Of a stretch of 17,534 bases of DNA, positions 1 to 6,339 are shown one piece after another; the stretch's first letter is position 1; every line of letters begins with the position of its first letter. The DNA is from JBEKTY01 sp049515555 (GTDB lineage Bacteria; Planctomycetota; Planctomycetia; Pirellulales; Thermoguttaceae). Below the pieces are notes generated by a model. The model made no database searches. It was not told the origin of the DNA and worked only from the letters and a program-made list of their open reading frames with translations. Both the position numbers and the translations under genes were made by a program. Where the stretch lies: positions 1 to 17,534 of the forward strand of contig JBEKTY010000165.1 in the NCBI GenBank assembly GCA_049515555.1. The letters are read 5' to 3'.

Positions 1-28
1 AGGACGGACGACGGGCCGGAGTGCTTCT

Positions 29-59
29 GGTGGGGCTCGCTGCGCTCGACCCACCCTAC
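29..59 (-). repeat. GTAG-headed REP-like palindrome, GGGTGGGTCGAG family, copy 1
   Basis: Read on the minus strand, this is a GTAG foot followed by an imperfect palindrome whose arms are GGTGGG/CGAGCGC and GCGAG/CCCCACC. The same element recurs at 13751-13781 (plus) and, diverged, at 7449-7480 (minus). It lies just beyond the 3' end of the DUF1559 gene. The architecture of a GTAG foot plus stem is that of bacterial REP sequences; mobilisation by a RAYT is inference. Confidence 0.7.
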
Positions 60-123
60 AATTAGAGCACGGCCAGCGCCTTCTGCATGCCGGCCCTTGG
101 TCGGCCGTCAGACTATCAGGCCC

Positions 124-1215
124 TTACAGCGGGAACGGGTCGGCGTTGTTCCGCGTAATCAGGAACATGTAAGCGGCCCCGTCGATCTGCTTCGAGATTG
201 CATGCACCGATCCGTCGACGAACAGATGGTTCACAACGGCGGTGTGCCCGGACGACGGCCCGTAGTTGGGCGGATTCTCCTCGCCGAAGCCCATCGACCT
301 GTCGTCGGCGGCATATTGCGTCGAGCCCGGCCCACCGCCGGCATAGTCGGCCCCGCCCGGGCTGAAATCGAAGCCCACGTACGGCCGCTCGCCCTTGTTC
401 AAGTCCACGGCTGAGGTCGGCCCGAACTGGCCGTCGTAATCGCTCGGGCCCCAAAAGTCACCGTGGGCGGTCAAGTGCTTGATCTGCCCGGCCATGCTGC
501 TGGGCAGGCCGAACATTGTGGCTTCCTTTCCCACCGTCCAGCGGCTGCAAATGTCGTCGATGGTCTCGGCCACGGCAATGGTCTTCGAGGTTCCGTCGGG
601 GATGTCGGCAAATCGCAGGCCCGGGCCCGGGAACATCGCACCGTCGGGGAATTTTTTCGGGTCGGTCGGGTCGTAAGGCGGCGTGCGGGTGTCGTCGGCC
701 GCCATGGCCAGCGCCGCGGCGAACGTGCCGCCCATCGCCTTGTAATTGGTCAGCGCCCCGGCGGGCGGCCGCGCCGCGGGGTCGGGAAACTTCTTGTTCG
801 AATTGCTCGGGCAGAAATAAACCTTCATCGGCCGATTGAGGAGCGCCCTGGCGGCCACCTGCTGGTCAGCGGTGCCGCCGCTGGGCTTCTCCGGCGTCAG
901 CTCGTCCTTATAAAGCGCTTTGTACTCGGCCTCGAAGTCCATGAACGGGAGGATTCGCTCCAGGAAACTCCAGCCGCCGACGGTACGGGTACCCGGATCA
1001 ACCGACGCGGAGCCCGGCAGGTGGTTGAAGTTGTTGTTGAAGTTTTGCAATCCCAGGCCGATCTGCTTCATGTTATTGATACACGTACTTCGTCTGGCCG
1101 CCTCGTGCGAGACGCTCACGGGCGGAATCAGCAGGGCGATCAGAACGCCGATGACGACAATCACCACCAGCACCTCAATGAAAGTCAGCCCCCGCCTCGT
1201 GTGACGCCTGACCAT
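124..1215 (-). CDS. DUF1559 domain protein with type IV pilin-like N-terminus
   Basis: This 363-aa protein begins with a basic stretch and a prepilin-type signal: RRG at residues 7-9, then LTFIEVLVVIVVIGVLIALL. That implies cleavage after Gly9 and the conserved Glu at mature position 5. NNMKQIGLGLQNF near residues 46-58 and the late HTAVVNHLFVDGSVHAI segment are typical of the very large DUF1559 (SBP_bac_10) family of planctomycetes, thought to be secreted pseudopilin-like proteins of unknown function. The ATG at 1215 is preferred over an upstream ATG at 1302: a strong GGGGGAGGTG ribosome-binding site lies just before it, and the upstream extension is encoded partly by a palindromic repeat. 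No pilus-assembly genes are nearby, as is usual for this family. The family call is firm and the function is unknown. Confidence 0.93.
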   Translation of the reverse strand: MVRRHTRRGLTFIEVLVVIVVIGVLIALLIPPVSVSHEAARRSTCINNMKQIGLGLQNFNNNFNHLPGSASVDPGTRTVGGWSFLERILPFMDFEAEYKALYKDELTPEKPSGGTADQQVAARALLNRPMKVYFCPSNSNKKFPDPAARPPAGALTNYKAMGGTFAAALAMAADDTRTPPYDPTDPKKFPDGAMFPGPGLRFADIPDGTSKTIAVAETIDDICSRWTVGKEATMFGLPSSMAGQIKHLTAHGDFWGPSDYDGQFGPTSAVDLNKGERPYVGFDFSPGGADYAGGGPGSTQYAADDRSMGFGEENPPNYGPSSGHTAVVNHLFVDGSVHAISKQIDGAAYMFLITRNNADPFPL

Positions 1216-1261
1216 AACCCACCTCCCCCGATAAGGAACAATGAAGGCCGCGCGGCGGCGC

Positions 1262-1322
1262 AATGTAGCCCGCACACGCCGTGTGCGGAATGCTCGGCAC
1301 ACGGCGTGTGCCGCCTACATTA
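1262..1322. repeat. Head-to-head pair of GTAG-headed palindromes (CACACGCCGTGTG family), locus 1
   Basis: Two oppositely oriented units each start with AATGTAG and continue into a 19-nt palindrome. The left stem is CCGCACACG/CGTGTGCGG and the right, read outward-in, is CGGCACACG/CGTGTGCCG. The two stems differ by compensatory changes. The pair sits immediately 3' of the broken transposase and 5' of the DUF1559 start. It is a BIME-like arrangement (inverted REP pair). Confidence 0.85.
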
Positions 1323-1355
1323 TGGCGTGCGCCGGCGACATTTAACAGCGAGCAG

Positions 1356-1662
1356 TTATGGTCTGCTCCAGTGTAGGTACCCGCCCTGGCGCAAGCCAGA
1401 TTTCTCTGGGTTGTTTGCGATATAACGGCGAAAATGTTCGAAATGCTCGGGGGTGCGGACGAGGTGGTCGAAGCTCTCCGCGTGCCAGAAACGGCCTCGG
1501 CGCCCCATCGCCTGGTTGATTCGCGTGGCCGTGTATTTCTTCCAGGAATAGCATTGGTCCTCTATATCCGATGAAATAGGTGACTCCCGGCTGGTACCAG
1601 TGCGGCAAATCGCTGGCCGTGATCCGCACGTCCATCGCCGGGTCGAAGAGGTTGAAGTTCAT
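1356..1662 (-). pseudogene. Broken REP-associated tyrosine transposase (RAYT, IS200-like Y1/HUH)
   Basis: An ATG at 1662 opens a frame reading MNFNLFDPAMDVRITASDLPHW...VTYFIGYR, the usual N-terminus of RAYT proteins. At about 1560 the similarity jumps to another minus-strand frame, which reads SWKKYTATRINQAMGRRGRF, then WHAESFDHLVRTPEHFEHFRRYIANNP(ekSGL), and stops at 1356. This second part is the RAYT C-terminal region. The middle of the protein, including the HUH motif (MPNHVH in the family), is absent, so an internal deletion plus frameshift has inactivated the gene. Continuing the first frame past 1560 gives an unrelated out-of-frame tail. The fossil is flanked on both sides by copies of the CACACGCCGTGTG palindrome, which suggests this transposase once acted on that repeat family. 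Confidence 0.85.
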
Positions 1663-1698
1663 CGTTGCCTCCAACGCAGCCCGCACGCCGTTTCCCTC

Positions 1699-1804
1699 AA
1701 TGTAGCCCGCACACGCCGTGTGCGGAATACTCAGAACACGGCGTACTCGGCACACGGCGTGTGCCGGCTACAATACTCCGCACACGGCGTGTGCGGGCTA
1801 CAAT
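1699..1804. repeat. Cluster of CACACGCCGTGTG-family palindromes, locus 2
   Basis: From left to right there is one plus-oriented unit (AATGTAGC + CCG-stem), a decayed fragment around 1735-1746, and two minus-oriented units ending near 1777 and 1804 (one CGG-stem, one CCG-stem). Each intact unit keeps the GTAG foot and the central ACACGCCGTGT. The cluster lies directly upstream of the RAYT fossil. Confidence 0.85.
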
Positions 1805-1859
1805 TCGCCCAAGCTATCGTTAATCGCCATGGGACCGAAACCCGGGGGCCAATCACCTC

Positions 1860-3512
1860 CTACCCCGCCGGCAGCGGGCCGATCATGGCCGGCCAGAGAT
1901 CCTGGCGGACGTAGACCCGCAGCAGCACCCCCGGGCGCAAAGCGCACATCATCTGCCGGTTGTAGTCGCAGTGCAGCCCCGTCTCGACCGCCGGCTCGAA
2001 GTCGGCGGTGGCGAGGATCACCGCCGGCGGCGGCCCCGGGCCGCTCGCCTGTCGCCACTCCGCCGCCGAGCGCCAGTAGCCCACCCGTTCGGGATTGAAC
2101 CGCCGCAAGTACCAGGGCAGAGGCCAATAGTTCTCGGCCACGACGTGGATGAGCATGTCGTGCCCGGCGGGTAATCGTTGGGCCGCCAGCTCCAGCCGGT
2201 CGGCCAGCCGCACCAGGTCCGGCGGGGTGTGGGCATAGACATAGGGGTTCCGCGGGTCGGCCGCGAAGCGGAAGTTGAGCTGGTAGCTTTGCCAGCCCAG
2301 TTGCAGCGTGCCGGCCACAAGGGCCGCCGCAACGATCGCCCGGGCCGGCAGGCTCGAAAAGCGGCGAAAGACCGCCTGGACGGCCACTCCGGCCAGTAGC
2401 GTCATGGGGTGCAGGAACTCGATCGCGCACCAGGGGGTCTTATAGGGAATGACCGCGTAGAGCAGCGTTACGAGCAGGGTGTAGAAGGCCAGGAAGCGGA
2501 GCAGGCCCAGGCTGAGGGATGGCGCCGTCGCCGCGCCGGCACTGCTGGCCCGCGGCCGGAGGCAGACCACCAGGCCCACCAGGGCCAGGCCGCCGATCAG
2601 GCCTTCGGTCCAGAAAAAACCGCGGCCCGGGCGGTAGGCGAAAAGGATTTGCAGGTAGTAGTACCAGACCTGGCGGTGCTCGACCGCCTCGCGGCCGCGA
2701 TGCCAGTAGTTGGCATAAGCGCGGATGGAATCCCAAAGGCCCTGCGGGTTAGTGCCCAGCGACGTGTAGAAGGCGGCGGCCACCAGGCAAGCGGTGGCCA
2801 GGGCCGCCAGGAGGGCCAATGTAGCCGGCACACGCCGTGTGCCGCCGGCCATCGGCACACGGCGTGTGCCGGATACATTAGCGCCGGCTGCCTTGCCGTC
2901 TTGCCAGCGGCCCCAGGCCAGCGTGAGGGCCGCGGCGGCCAGCATGGCGGCGGCCGAGAGGACCCACGTCTCCTTGGTGGCGTGCATCATGCCCAGGGCG
3001 GCCCCCGCCGCCAGGGCCCAAGCCACCGAGCCGCTGCGGACGTATCGCCATGCCGAGGCCAACAGCGCGGTGGTGAAGAACACCAGCAGCATCTCTTGGA
3101 TGTAATACCGCGAGAAGTAGACCAGGGCCGGCGAGATGGCCGTCAGGACCCCGGCAGCGGCCACGGCCGGCAGTCCCAGCCCGTCGGCCAGCAGCAGCAT
3201 CAGGCCCAGCAGTGCAATGCCGAACAGCAGCGGGACGGCGCGATAAGCGGATTCGGTCGTGGCCGCCAGATCGCGGGCCCCGCTCAGTCGCAAGGAAGGC
3301 AGCGTCAGCCAGTACAGGCTGGGGCCATGATGGTCGGCCGTGTCGTAACGATAGTTGCCGGTCTGCCAGAGGTCCGCGGCCTTGAGGGCCTGATTGGCCT
3401 CGTCGGCGTGCATGGGCCGGGCCGCCAGCCGCGGCAGGCGGAAGGCGGCGGCCAGCACCACTAGGCCCGCCAAAAGGCACAACCCCAACCGGGCCGAAGG
3501 GGACAGTCCCAT
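1860..3512 (-). CDS. Agl23-like (TIGR03663-type) membrane glycosyltransferase
   Basis: This is a 550-aa polytopic protein. RPMHADEANQALKAADLW near residues 33-50 and HHGPSLYWLTLPSL near 61-73 match the family annotated as flippase activity-associated protein Agl23 (TIGR03663), related to ArnT/PMT-type GT-C glycosyltransferases that use lipid-linked sugars. Many hydrophobic segments follow (about 10-25, 93-130, 138-155, 184-200, 231-250, 303-318, 339-355, 370-382, 392-405). A soluble C-terminal part starts near residue 420. Residues 212-232 are encoded by a palindromic REP pair inserted in frame (2817-2879), including a twice-repeated GTRRVP. The start is uncertain: the ATG at 3512 lies in a dispersed GGGGACAGTCCC element and has no clear Shine-Dalgarno sequence. 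TTG codons a few residues further in are alternatives. An ATG at 3605 would only add repeat-encoded residues. Substrate unknown. Confidence 0.85.
   Translation of the reverse strand: MGLSPSARLGLCLLAGLVVLAAAFRLPRLAARPMHADEANQALKAADLWQTGNYRYDTADHHGPSLYWLTLPSLRLSGARDLAATTESAYRAVPLLFGIALLGLMLLLADGLGLPAVAAAGVLTAISPALVYFSRYYIQEMLLVFFTTALLASAWRYVRSGSVAWALAAGAALGMMHATKETWVLSAAAMLAAAALTLAWGRWQDGKAAGANVSGTRRVPMAGGTRRVPATLALLAALATACLVAAAFYTSLGTNPQGLWDSIRAYANYWHRGREAVEHRQVWYYYLQILFAYRPGRGFFWTEGLIGGLALVGLVVCLRPRASSAGAATAPSLSLGLLRFLAFYTLLVTLLYAVIPYKTPWCAIEFLHPMTLLAGVAVQAVFRRFSSLPARAIVAAALVAGTLQLGWQSYQLNFRFAADPRNPYVYAHTPPDLVRLADRLELAAQRLPAGHDMLIHVVAENYWPLPWYLRRFNPERVGYWRSAAEWRQASGPGPPPAVILATADFEPAVETGLHCDYNRQMMCALRPGVLLRVYVRQDLWPAMIGPLPAG
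2817..2879. repeat. In-frame REP-like palindrome pair inside the Agl23-like gene, locus 3
   Basis: AATGTA at each outer end faces inward to two CGGCACACG/CGTGTGCCG palindromes separated by a short spacer. It is the same family as at 1262-1322 and 1699-1804. On the coding (minus) strand it is read as 21 sense codons for residues 212-232 with no stop, between hydrophobic segments near 184-200 and 231-250. One foot has decayed to GTAT. Confidence 0.88.
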
Positions 3513-3683
3513 TTTCGGCCTGTCTAAATGAACTTGCACGATCTTGGGAGGGAAAAAGGGGACAGTCCCCATTTGTGCGAAGCACCCTTCGGGCCGTTCC
3601 GGCAAATGGGGACTGTCCCCTTTTTCCCGGAATCACGCAAATTCATTTAGAGCGACAGGCGGACGAAAATCGGGCCAGTCCCC
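3499..3683. repeat. 185-bp nested inverted-repeat element (GGGGACAGTCCC family), MITE-like
   Basis: The centre is a perfect 26-bp inverted repeat (3550-3575 with 3603-3628) containing GGGGACAGTCCCC around a 27-bp spacer. Outside it, CTGTCTAAATGAACTTGC on the left pairs imperfectly with GCAAATTCATTTAGAGCGACAG-like sequence on the right (about 3520-3545 and 3634-3658). The outermost parts are GGGGACAGTCCCATTTTCG and, inverted, CGAAAATCGGGCCAGTCCCC. The whole stretch is thus a near-palindrome. It lies between the discoidin-like gene and the Agl23-like gene and supplies the latter's candidate ATG. It has no coding capacity of its own. Confidence 0.8.
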
Positions 3684-3697
3684 GTGAACGGTTACGT

Positions 3698-4408
3698 TCA
3701 TGGCGCCGGCTTGCCGTAGACCTCGACTTCGATGTAATGGTTCTGATCGTTGGCGGTGTTGCCGTTGGAGTACAGGCGGAGGTAACGGCCGCGGACCGGC
3801 TGGCCCTGCTCAGTCTTGGCGTCGATCACTTTGCCCCGGTAGTCGTCGATGTACTCGAGCTGCTTGCCGATGCCCAGCCCGGAAGTATTGTCGAAATCGT
3901 TGTTGAAAACCGTCTTCACGTCCTGGGTGAAACTGGGGTCGTCAGAGACCTGGATTATCACGTCGTGATAGACGCGGCCTTCGGCATGGTAGTGCCACAC
4001 GGCCAGGGCGTAGATGTCGGCCGGCGCTTCCAGGTCGATCTGGATCCACTGCTTGCCCGGGGCCAGCTCGACGTAACTGCCGTCGGAGCCGTCCTTGTCG
4101 CCATCGGTGATCAGGTTGAGCTCGCCGATGATGGGCGCCATGTCGCTGGAGGTGACCTTCTTCTTGAGGGCCACGTTGGTTACGCCTTGCGGGGCGAGGA
4201 AGGGCGGCCGCGGCTTTTCCGAGTATTTCTCGAGCGTGGCCGAGGGCTTGATGTTCTTGGGCGTGCCGATGAACATGGGCTTGGGCAGGGTGATGGGCAG
4301 CGGGACGAGCCCCGCGCCGTCGCCCGCCCCGGCCGCCGTCACCAGCAGCCCGGCCACCGCCAACGTTTCCACAACACGGCTTAACCACGGCCAATGATTC
4401 GTGTTCAT
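3698..4408 (-). CDS. Secreted discoidin/F5-8C-like protein
   Basis: This 236-aa protein has a signal peptide at about residues 1-28 (MNTNHWPWLSRVVETLAVAG, then an Ala-rich end) and a proline-rich linker to about residue 75. The rest resembles a galactose-binding/discoidin-like beta-sandwich: NVALKKKVTSSD at 78-89, LITDGDKDGSDGSYVEL at 99-115, WIQIDLEAPADIYALAVWHY at 121-140, VIIQVSDDPSF at 150-160 and RYLRLYSNG near 208-216. These match the usual order of such domains: ligand-loop Asp residues, then the WIQIDL strand, then the RYLRLY strand. The ATG at 4408 is chosen because it starts the signal peptide and has GAGGAG upstream; an ATG at 4531 would put about 41 unrelated residues before it. 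It probably binds carbohydrate or surface polymers outside the cytoplasm. The exact ligand is unknown. Confidence 0.8.
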   Translation of the reverse strand: MNTNHWPWLSRVVETLAVAGLLVTAAGAGDGAGLVPLPITLPKPMFIGTPKNIKPSATLEKYSEKPRPPFLAPQGVTNVALKKKVTSSDMAPIIGELNLITDGDKDGSDGSYVELAPGKQWIQIDLEAPADIYALAVWHYHAEGRVYHDVIIQVSDDPSFTQDVKTVFNNDFDNTSGLGIGKQLEYIDDYRGKVIDAKTEQGQPVRGRYLRLYSNGNTANDQNHYIEVEVYGKPAP

Positions 4409-4496
4409 CGCTTTGCGTCGCTCCTCATTCAGGCGTCGTTCAAGGTGTAGTTGTAAGGTGAGTCGAATTGCAGGGACCGGCGAGACAATTACTTCC

Positions 4497-4557
4497 GTAC
4501 TCCTCACGCTCCGCGTGAGGCCGTCCGACAAAACCTCACGCGGAGCGTGAGGAGTAC
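4497..4557. repeat. Head-to-head palindrome pair, GTACTCCTCACGC family, copy 1
   Basis: GTACTCCTCACGCTCCGCG followed by TGAGG occurs at the left and as its exact reverse complement at the right, separated by 13 bp. Each half has an 8-bp stem CCTCACGC/GCGTGAGG with a TCC loop. A diverged copy of the pair lies at 14667-14729. It resembles the GTAG-headed pairs, but the foot is GTAC. Confidence 0.85.
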
Positions 4558-4577
4558 ATCAGTGGGTCAATCGCACC

Positions 4578-4613
4578 GGGCCCCACCGGCAATCTTTGCC
4601 CGGCCCACCCTAC
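4578..4613 (-). repeat. GTAG-headed palindrome, variant
   Basis: On the minus strand, GTAGGGTGGGCCGGGCAA, then AGA, then TTGCCGGTGGGGCCC. The GTAG foot leads into a long imperfect stem with a 3-nt loop. It shares its first eleven bases with the GGGTGGGTCGAG family but has a different distal stem. It occupies part of the 346-bp gap upstream of the GT2 gene. Confidence 0.6.
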
Positions 4614-4693
4614 CACTATAGATCGTGCGGATTGCCGGTGCAAGGCCCTGGCTTTTCCACCGCCGGCGCGGTAATCTCCTGCCAGCGGTTGAA

Positions 4694-4737
4694 GGGGACA
4701 GTCCCATTTTCGTCGGACGAAAATTGGGACAGTCCCC
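4694..4737. repeat. Short GGGGACAGTCCC-family inverted repeat upstream of the GT2 gene
   Basis: GGGGACAGTCCCATTTTCGTC, a short centre, then GACGAAAAT and GGGACAGTCCCC. The inner ATTTTCGTC/GACGAAAAT arms pair perfectly around a short loop. It ends 17 bp before the GTG start of the glycosyltransferase gene. It is related to 3499-3683 and 7586-7630. Confidence 0.8.
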
Positions 4738-4754
4738 GTGACGGAGGACCGTCG

Positions 4755-5495
4755 GTGCCGACCGAGAGCACGCTGCTGTCGCTTGTGCTTCCCGCCTACA
4801 ACGAAGCCGCTCGATTGCCGCCCTATCTGGCGGCCATTCGGGCGCATCTGGACGCTTATTACGGTCCGCGGTACGAGGTGCTGGTGGTGGACGACGGCAG
4901 CCGGGACGGGCTGGCCGAGGTCGTCCAGCGTTCGGCCGCCGACTGGCCGCAACTGGGCCTGCTGCGGCACCCGGCCAACCGGGGCAAAGGGGCGGCGGTG
5001 CGATCGGGCGTGCTCGCGGCCCGCGGCGAGCTGGTCCTCTTCGCCGACGCCGACGGGGCGACCCCCATCGAGGAGCAAGCCCGGCTGACGGGGGCCATTC
5101 GGGCGGGGGCCGACCTGGCCGTCGGCTCCCGCTTGCTCGGCGCCGAGGACGCCCAGCGCCGCCGCAGCCGCTTCCGCGGGGCGACGGGCGCGGCCTTCGC
5201 CCTCCTGGCCCGCCGCCTGCTGGGCCTGGCGGTTCGCGATCCCCAGTGCGGCTTCAAAATGTTCCGCGCCGAGGCCGCCCGCCGGCTGTTCGCCGCCGGC
5301 CAGGAGTCGCGCTATCTGTTCGATCTGGAACTGTTGGCGCTGGCCGGGCGGCTGGGCTACCGCATCGCCGAGGTGCCCATCAGTTGGCGCGAGGTACCCG
5401 GCGGACACCTGCACCCGCTGGTCGAGCTGCCCGGCATCGTCGCCGGTCTGTGGCGCCTGCGCCGCCGCTTGAAGACGGGCGATCCCCAGGGGTGA
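4755..5495 (+). CDS. Family 2 glycosyltransferase, dolichyl/polyprenyl-phosphate glycosyltransferase type
   Basis: This 246-aa protein has a GT-A fold of the DPM1/ALG5 group, which transfers a sugar from a nucleotide donor to a polyprenyl phosphate. Motifs: SLVLPAYNEAARLPPYL at 9-25, VVDDGSRDG at 44-52, RHPANRGKGAAVRSGV at 71-86, the metal-binding DADG at 98-101, GSRLLG at 124-129 and DPQCGFKMFRAEAA at 162-175, then EVPISWREVPG near 206-216. No C-terminal membrane helices are present, so it is the short soluble or peripheral form. The GTG at 4755 is preferred because GGAGG lies 7 bp upstream and the conserved N-terminus starts here. The ATG at 4596 would add about 53 residues, partly encoded by a dispersed repeat. 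Its proximity to the Agl23-like gene suggests lipid-linked sugar supply, but the two genes diverge in orientation. Donor sugar unknown. Confidence 0.9.
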   Translation: MPTESTLLSLVLPAYNEAARLPPYLAAIRAHLDAYYGPRYEVLVVDDGSRDGLAEVVQRSAADWPQLGLLRHPANRGKGAAVRSGVLAARGELVLFADADGATPIEEQARLTGAIRAGADLAVGSRLLGAEDAQRRRSRFRGATGAAFALLARRLLGLAVRDPQCGFKMFRAEAARRLFAAGQESRYLFDLELLALAGRLGYRIAEVPISWREVPGGHLHPLVELPGIVAGLWRLRRRLKTGDPQG

Positions 5496-5843
5496 GTTCC
5501 CGCCGCGTGCGGGGCCGCTTCCCGCGTTGTGGCCGGTCTCCGACCGAGCCACACCGCCGACCGAGGGTCTCCCTAGCCCCGGAGACCTTCGGCCGGGCGG
5601 CGGCGGGGTCGGGAGACCCGCGCCGAACTGTGGCGTCGTTGCCGCCTGTGGCGCCTCCAACACCGCCCGCCGGGCCCTTGAGTCAACCGGCCGCTTGCGA
5701 TACGATCATAAGCGCCGGGGAGAATTCCCGACGGGTGCCGCTGCCGGCTCGTCCGGCAGTGCGGTCGGCAAGCCCTGGGCAAGCCACCCGTGGCGCCCGA
5801 TGGAAAAGACGGGGGGCCAGGCCCCCGCGCCGGAGAAACCGCC
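5496..5843. other. Intergenic region before the PII gene, with a GGTCTCC-type palindrome
   Basis: I see no convincing gene here. At 5529-5552 an interrupted palindrome has arms GTGGCCGGTC and GACCGAGCCAC around a TCC loop. Related GGTCTCC/GGAGACC pieces follow at about 5566-5572, 5580-5586 and near 5612-5620. The right part holds the candidate PII promoter. An open frame through here has no recognisable protein signature. Confidence 0.55.
5678..5706 (+). promoter_or_regulatory. Candidate sigma-70-type promoter of the PII gene
   Basis: TTGAGT, a 17-bp spacer and TACGAT match the -35/-10 consensus at four of six positions each, with ideal spacing. It lies about 138 bp before the PII start codon, leaving a leader of about 130 nt. 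No sigma-54 site (GG-N10-GC type) was clear. Confidence 0.4.
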
Positions 5844-6191
5844 ATGAAACTGATTGTTGCCCTCATTCAGCCCCATCGCTTGGAATCCGTCAAGCAGGCC
5901 CTGGCCGAGGTCGAGGTCTTCCGCCTGACCGTGATGGACGTGCAGGGTTTCGGCCGGCAGCGGGGGCAGACCGAGGCCTACCGCGGACACGAGTTCGCCG
6001 TCAATCTGGTGCGCAAGGTGCAGTTGATGATCGCCGTGAACGAGGAGTTCCTGGAGCCCACCGTCGACGCGATCATTCGCGGCGGCCGCACCGGCGCGGC
6101 GGGCGAGATCGGCGACGGCAAGATCTTCGTCCTGCCCCTGGAAGACTGCATCCGCATCCGCACCGGCGAACGGGGCGGCGAGGCGATCTGA
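5844..6191 (+). CDS. P-II family nitrogen regulatory protein
   Basis: This 115-aa protein is full length for PII, the trimeric sensor of ATP/ADP and 2-oxoglutarate that controls nitrogen enzymes and ammonium transport. GFGRQRGQTEAYRGHEF at residues 35-51 is the base and start of the T-loop, IGDGKIFVLPLEDCIRIRTGE at 89-109 the B-loop and C-terminal signature. The ATG at 5844 follows a GGAGA at the right distance and aligns with the family start. Residue 51, Tyr in E. coli GlnB/GlnK and the site of uridylylation, is Phe here. Three extra residues occur in the B-loop (RTGAAGEIGDGK instead of the shorter enterobacterial form). No amtB, glnA or glnD gene is adjacent, so the partner cannot be named from context. 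Confidence 0.95.
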   Translation: MKLIVALIQPHRLESVKQALAEVEVFRLTVMDVQGFGRQRGQTEAYRGHEFAVNLVRKVQLMIAVNEEFLEPTVDAIIRGGRTGAAGEIGDGKIFVLPLEDCIRIRTGERGGEAI

Positions 6192-6248
6192 CGACTTGAT
6201 GCTGGCACGCAATTCCGGCCCGCCCTAACGGGACTATTCACGAGGTTT

Positions 6249-6316
6249 GTAGTGACCCGATTTATCGGGTCTGGAAAGCGTGAACAGGTCAAGGACCGCA
6301 TGAATGCGGTCACTAC
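6249..6316. repeat. Head-to-head GTAG-headed palindrome pair, GTAGTGACC family
   Basis: The left unit is GTAGT + GACCCGATTTATCGGGTC and the right unit, on the opposite strand, is GTAGT + GACCGCATTCATGCGGTC. Each stem is 8 bp with a 2-nt loop. The two differ at stem positions 5 and 6 with matching changes on the other side. It lies between the convergent PII and tatC genes and has no U-tract. Confidence 0.85.
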
Positions 6317-6339
6317 GAACGATTGGTGAATAATCCGCC

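Noticed and set aside
1342..1755. A 137-aa minus-strand open frame as a novel gene
   Set aside because: Its start is inside a palindromic repeat and its second half is out of frame with a clear RAYT C-terminus in another frame, so it is a pseudogene read wrongly after about 1560.
2409..3464. A 351-aa plus-strand open frame opposite the Agl23-like gene
   Set aside because: It is the antisense shadow of a convincing membrane protein, with Gln/Gly/Arg-rich composition.
4536..5663. A 375-aa minus-strand open frame opposite the GT2 gene
   Set aside because: Low-complexity Gln/Gly/Arg-rich composition and no family signature; the GT2 reading on the other strand has full motifs.
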